A stretch of 6,898 nt of DNA from an uncultured Collinsella sp. GTDB taxonomy: Bacteria > Actinomycetota > Coriobacteriia > Coriobacteriales > Coriobacteriaceae. Shown in pieces: positions 4,919-6,898 of the stretch. A program made the position numbers and the translations under genes. The notes under the pieces were generated by a model. It made no database searches. It was not told where the DNA came from and saw only the letters and a program-made list of their open reading frames with translations. The DNA is taken from positions 1-6,898 of the forward strand of contig CABRZN010000101.1 in the NCBI GenBank assembly GCA_902475445.1, in the 5' to 3' direction. How positions within the stretch are numbered: the stretch's first letter is position 1; each line of letters starts with the position of its first letter.

Positions 4919-5614
4919 ATGAACGATATCCAGGGCTATCAGAATGGCCCCATCGAGACCGGCGCAAGCCGTGCCAAGGAGATGTCGCCGCGCGCGTACA
5001 ACCTTGTCATGTCTGCTCTGATCTTTTTGGGCTTTTGCGCCATGGGCGCCGGTGTTTACTTTACGAGCACCATGTCGTTTGCGCGCATGATGATGAGCGG
5101 CGCCGCTTTGCCGCTGGTCTTTGGCTCATTTATTTTGACCATCGTCGGCATGGTCATGATGTCGGCTGCTGCCAGCAAACAGTCCGTGGGCCTGTCACTC
5201 GTGGGCTACGTGGTCTTTGCGAGCACCTTTGGCCTGACGGCGTCGTTTGGTCTTGCCAACTACGACCTGCCTACCATTAACACCGCCTTTATCGCCACGG
5301 CCGCCATCACCTTTGTCTTTGGTGCGTTGGGCGTGACCTTCCCCAAGTTCTTCCAGCGTGTGTATGGCATTGGTTTTGGCATCCTGCTTGCCACGATTCT
5401 GGTCGAGATCGTGCTGATGTTCATGGGCGTTTCGCAGTCCATCACCGACCTGATCGTGATCGTGGTGTTCGCCGGCTTCATCGGCTACGACACCTATGTG
5501 GCAACGACGGTGCCGCCCACGCTGCCCAACGCCGTGCTCATGGCATCCAACCTGTTCGTGGACATCATCAACGTGTTCCTGCGCATTCTGAACATCCTCG
5601 GCCGTCGCGATTAA
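4919..5614 (+). CDS. Bax inhibitor-1 / YetJ family membrane protein
   Basis: Integral membrane protein of 231 aa of the BI-1 (TMBIM, YccA/YetJ) family; the Bacillus homologue YetJ is a pH-sensitive calcium leak channel, and other members influence membrane protease FtsH. Seven hydrophobic segments are visible, at about 27-48, 62-84, 90-112, 119-141, 147-169, 175-194 and 205-227. The C-terminal family motifs are clear: FIGYDTYVA (187-195) and NLFVDIINVFLRILNILG (211-228). D191 and D215 are 24 residues apart, the same spacing as the di-aspartyl sensor D171/D195 of YetJ, so the gating pair appears to be kept. The N-terminal 25 residues are a polar cytoplasmic tail. The start is supported by GAAAGG eight bases upstream of ATG. 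A strong terminator follows within 50 nt, so the gene probably ends its own transcript. Confidence 0.92.
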   Translation: MNDIQGYQNGPIETGASRAKEMSPRAYNLVMSALIFLGFCAMGAGVYFTSTMSFARMMMSGAALPLVFGSFILTIVGMVMMSAAASKQSVGLSLVGYVVFASTFGLTASFGLANYDLPTINTAFIATAAITFVFGALGVTFPKFFQRVYGIGFGILLATILVEIVLMFMGVSQSITDLIVIVVFAGFIGYDTYVATTVPPTLPNAVLMASNLFVDIINVFLRILNILGRRD

Positions 5615-5660
5615 AGCACGGCATTGCGATGCTTCCTGCCGGACACGGTAAAACGATGCG

Positions 5661-5690
5661 AAAGGCGGTCCTTCGGGGCCGTCTTTTTTT
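5661..5690 (+). terminator. Intrinsic terminator after the BI-1 gene with UUCG tetraloop
   Basis: AAAGGCGGTCC (5661-5671) pairs with GGGCCGTCTTT (5676-5686) through an 11-bp stem with two G-U wobbles, capped by the extra-stable C(UUCG)G tetraloop (5671-5676) and followed by seven T (5684-5690). It ends transcription of the BI-1 gene about 47 nt after its stop codon. Confidence 0.93.
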
Positions 5691-5755
5691 GTGCGCGGCG
5701 GGGTATCATGGATGGGAAAAGCCGATAGCGGCAGCGACAGGAAAGGTGGCCACGT

Positions 5756-6898
5756 ATGGCAGACGTCGACAACAGGAACCGTAACCGCAGGTCCAACCGA
5801 GCGGGTCAGCCCAATCCCAAGCGCGAGGCCCGTGCCAAGGCCGCCGAGCGTCACGTGGCAACTGTGTCCGAAGCGTGCGCCAAGGATATCGAGCGTTCGC
5901 TTGCCGGTGTTCGCGAGTTTGACGGTATGCCTGCCGGCTTTGTCGCGGCGATGAAGTCCAAGGTTCAGAGTGCTGTGGCCCCCGAAGAGCAGGTCGCCGA
6001 GGACGTCGAGAACGCGGAGACTGCCGAGGTCGAGGCAGCGCCCGAGACCGAGGCGGCGCCCGAGCCCGTCGAGGAGCCTGCCGAGGAAATCGCCGAAGCT
6101 GAGTCCGCGCCTGCTGAGGAGCCCGCTCCGGTCCTGCCCGAGGTCACTGTGCTTGATGCCTCCGCCACGCAGGCAATCCTCGATAACGGTCGCGGCTATG
6201 CGCAGTTCTGCGACATGGCCGTGCTCGCCTTTGCCTCGTTTACCAATCCGGGCGGTGGATATATTCAGGGTTATCTGGGCCAGGAGGCCACGCTGTGCGC
6301 CGATTCGTATCTGTACAACGTTCTCGATAGGCAGCGTAAGTGGTACGGCGAGAACCGTCGCCGCAACATCAACTGCGAGCTCTATCGTAACCGTGCCCTA
6401 GTGGTGCCTGCGGTGCGCTTCGACCGCAATCACGTGCATGCATACGCCGACGTGATCGTGGCCGCCGCGCCCAACGTTAAGCGCGCCTGCCAGGAGTATC
6501 GCGTGAGCGACGATGCTCTGCTGGATGCCCTGCGCGACCGCATTCGCTTTGTGCTCGCCATCTGCGACGAGTTGGGTCGCGAGAAGCTCGTGCTGGGCGC
6601 ATGGGGCTGCGACAACAACGGCTTTGATGCCGAGGCCGTGGCCGAGCTCTTCCGCAAGGAGCTCGCATCGGGCGACTTCAAGGTCAAGCAGGTCTTCTTT
6701 GCCGTGCCCTCTACGCGCTGGGACGAGGACTTCGCCAAATTCGAGCACGTGCTGGCAAACTTCCCCGAGCGAAACGAGGAGTCCTATGCTCAGGTTGCCG
6801 CCCGCGCCGCAGCCGCCCGTGCCGCCGAGCAGGCTCAGGCCGCTGCCGAGGATGACGAGGATGACGCCGGTGGCGCGGTTGAGGGTCTTGGCGTCGGC
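5756..6898 (+). CDS. PARG-like macrodomain protein (TIGR02452 family), 3' end outside window
   Basis: At least 381 residues; the frame stays open to the window end. Residues about 128-310 are a macrodomain of the bacterial poly(ADP-ribose) glycohydrolase-like family: MAVLAFASFTNPGGG (154-168), a QE-x-x-LC loop (176-181), VIVAAAPN (233-240) and LVLGAWGC (278-285). Such proteins bind or hydrolyse ADP-ribose linked to proteins or nucleic acids. The catalytic QEE of active enzymes reads QEA here (A178), and the later loop is GCDNNGFD rather than the usual GCGVF-type loop, so ordinary hydrolase activity is doubtful. Residues 1-75 are basic and helical; 77-126 form a Glu/Ala/Pro-rich acidic stretch inserted before the macrodomain, and an Ala/Glu/Asp-rich tail begins near 345. 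ATG 5756 has AAAGGTGG about six bases upstream; an earlier in-frame ATG at 5708 meets TAG after six codons. A promoter is not clear (TATCAT at 5704-5709 lacks a -35). Confidence 0.85.
   Translation, partial: MADVDNRNRNRRSNRAGQPNPKREARAKAAERHVATVSEACAKDIERSLAGVREFDGMPAGFVAAMKSKVQSAVAPEEQVAEDVENAETAEVEAAPETEAAPEPVEEPAEEIAEAESAPAEEPAPVLPEVTVLDASATQAILDNGRGYAQFCDMAVLAFASFTNPGGGYIQGYLGQEATLCADSYLYNVLDRQRKWYGENRRRNINCELYRNRALVVPAVRFDRNHVHAYADVIVAAAPNVKRACQEYRVSDDALLDALRDRIRFVLAICDELGREKLVLGAWGCDNNGFDAEAVAELFRKELASGDFKVKQVFFAVPSTRWDEDFAKFEHVLANFPERNEESYAQVAARAAAARAAEQAQAAAEDDEDDAGGAVEGLGVG

Noticed and set aside
5708..5728. Start of the PARG-like gene at ATG 5708
   Set aside because: The frame reaches TAG after six codons; ATG 5756 has a usable ribosome binding site and an uninterrupted frame.

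Overview
The window looks like a chromosomal segment of a Gram-positive, fairly GC-rich actinobacterium. Collinsella or another Coriobacteriia is my best guess, an inference from the sepF-yggT-divIVA order, the DivIVA with its Ala/Pro-rich arms and the protein families present; there is no rRNA or other taxonomic marker to confirm it. I see no CRISPR array, tRNA, rRNA, transposase or phage gene.

Layout: (1) 2-1526, plus strand: the end of a cell-division cluster, with the C-terminal part of SepF, the membrane protein YggT and the polar/septal scaffold DivIVA, closed by a strong intrinsic terminator. (2) 1605-4249, minus strand: the PiT-type phosphate transporter gene, its DUF47/PhoU-like partner, a 286-bp non-coding stretch with a long perfect inverted repeat and an array of TTTGG motifs, then an FMN nitroreductase with its own terminator facing that of divIVA. 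(3) 4250-4499: a 250-bp divergent regulatory region between pit and a small hypothetical gene. (4) 4500-6898, plus strand: the small hypothetical protein, a seven-helix Bax inhibitor-1 (BI-1/YetJ) membrane protein with a UUCG-loop terminator, and a large open-ended gene for a macrodomain protein of the bacterial PARG-like (TIGR02452) family that runs off the window.

How the genes work together: SepF anchors FtsZ to the membrane, DivIVA marks curved membrane at septum and poles, and YggT is their usual small membrane companion. Pit and its DUF47 partner form a phosphate uptake unit. The other genes are separately controlled housekeeping or stress functions with no evident shared pathway.

The most interesting signals are in start sites, non-coding DNA and one active site: yggT appears to start at ATC; the hypothetical gene looks leaderless; the pit leader carries a perfect 10-base Shine-Dalgarno in front of a three-codon ORF; a 26-bp perfect inverted repeat and an eight-copy TTTGG array lie upstream of the nitroreductase, whose first half has a strikingly T-ending, C-depleted coding strand; and the PARG-like protein has QEA where QEE is expected and carries an acidic insertion. 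I did not find a clear multi-gene novel system.
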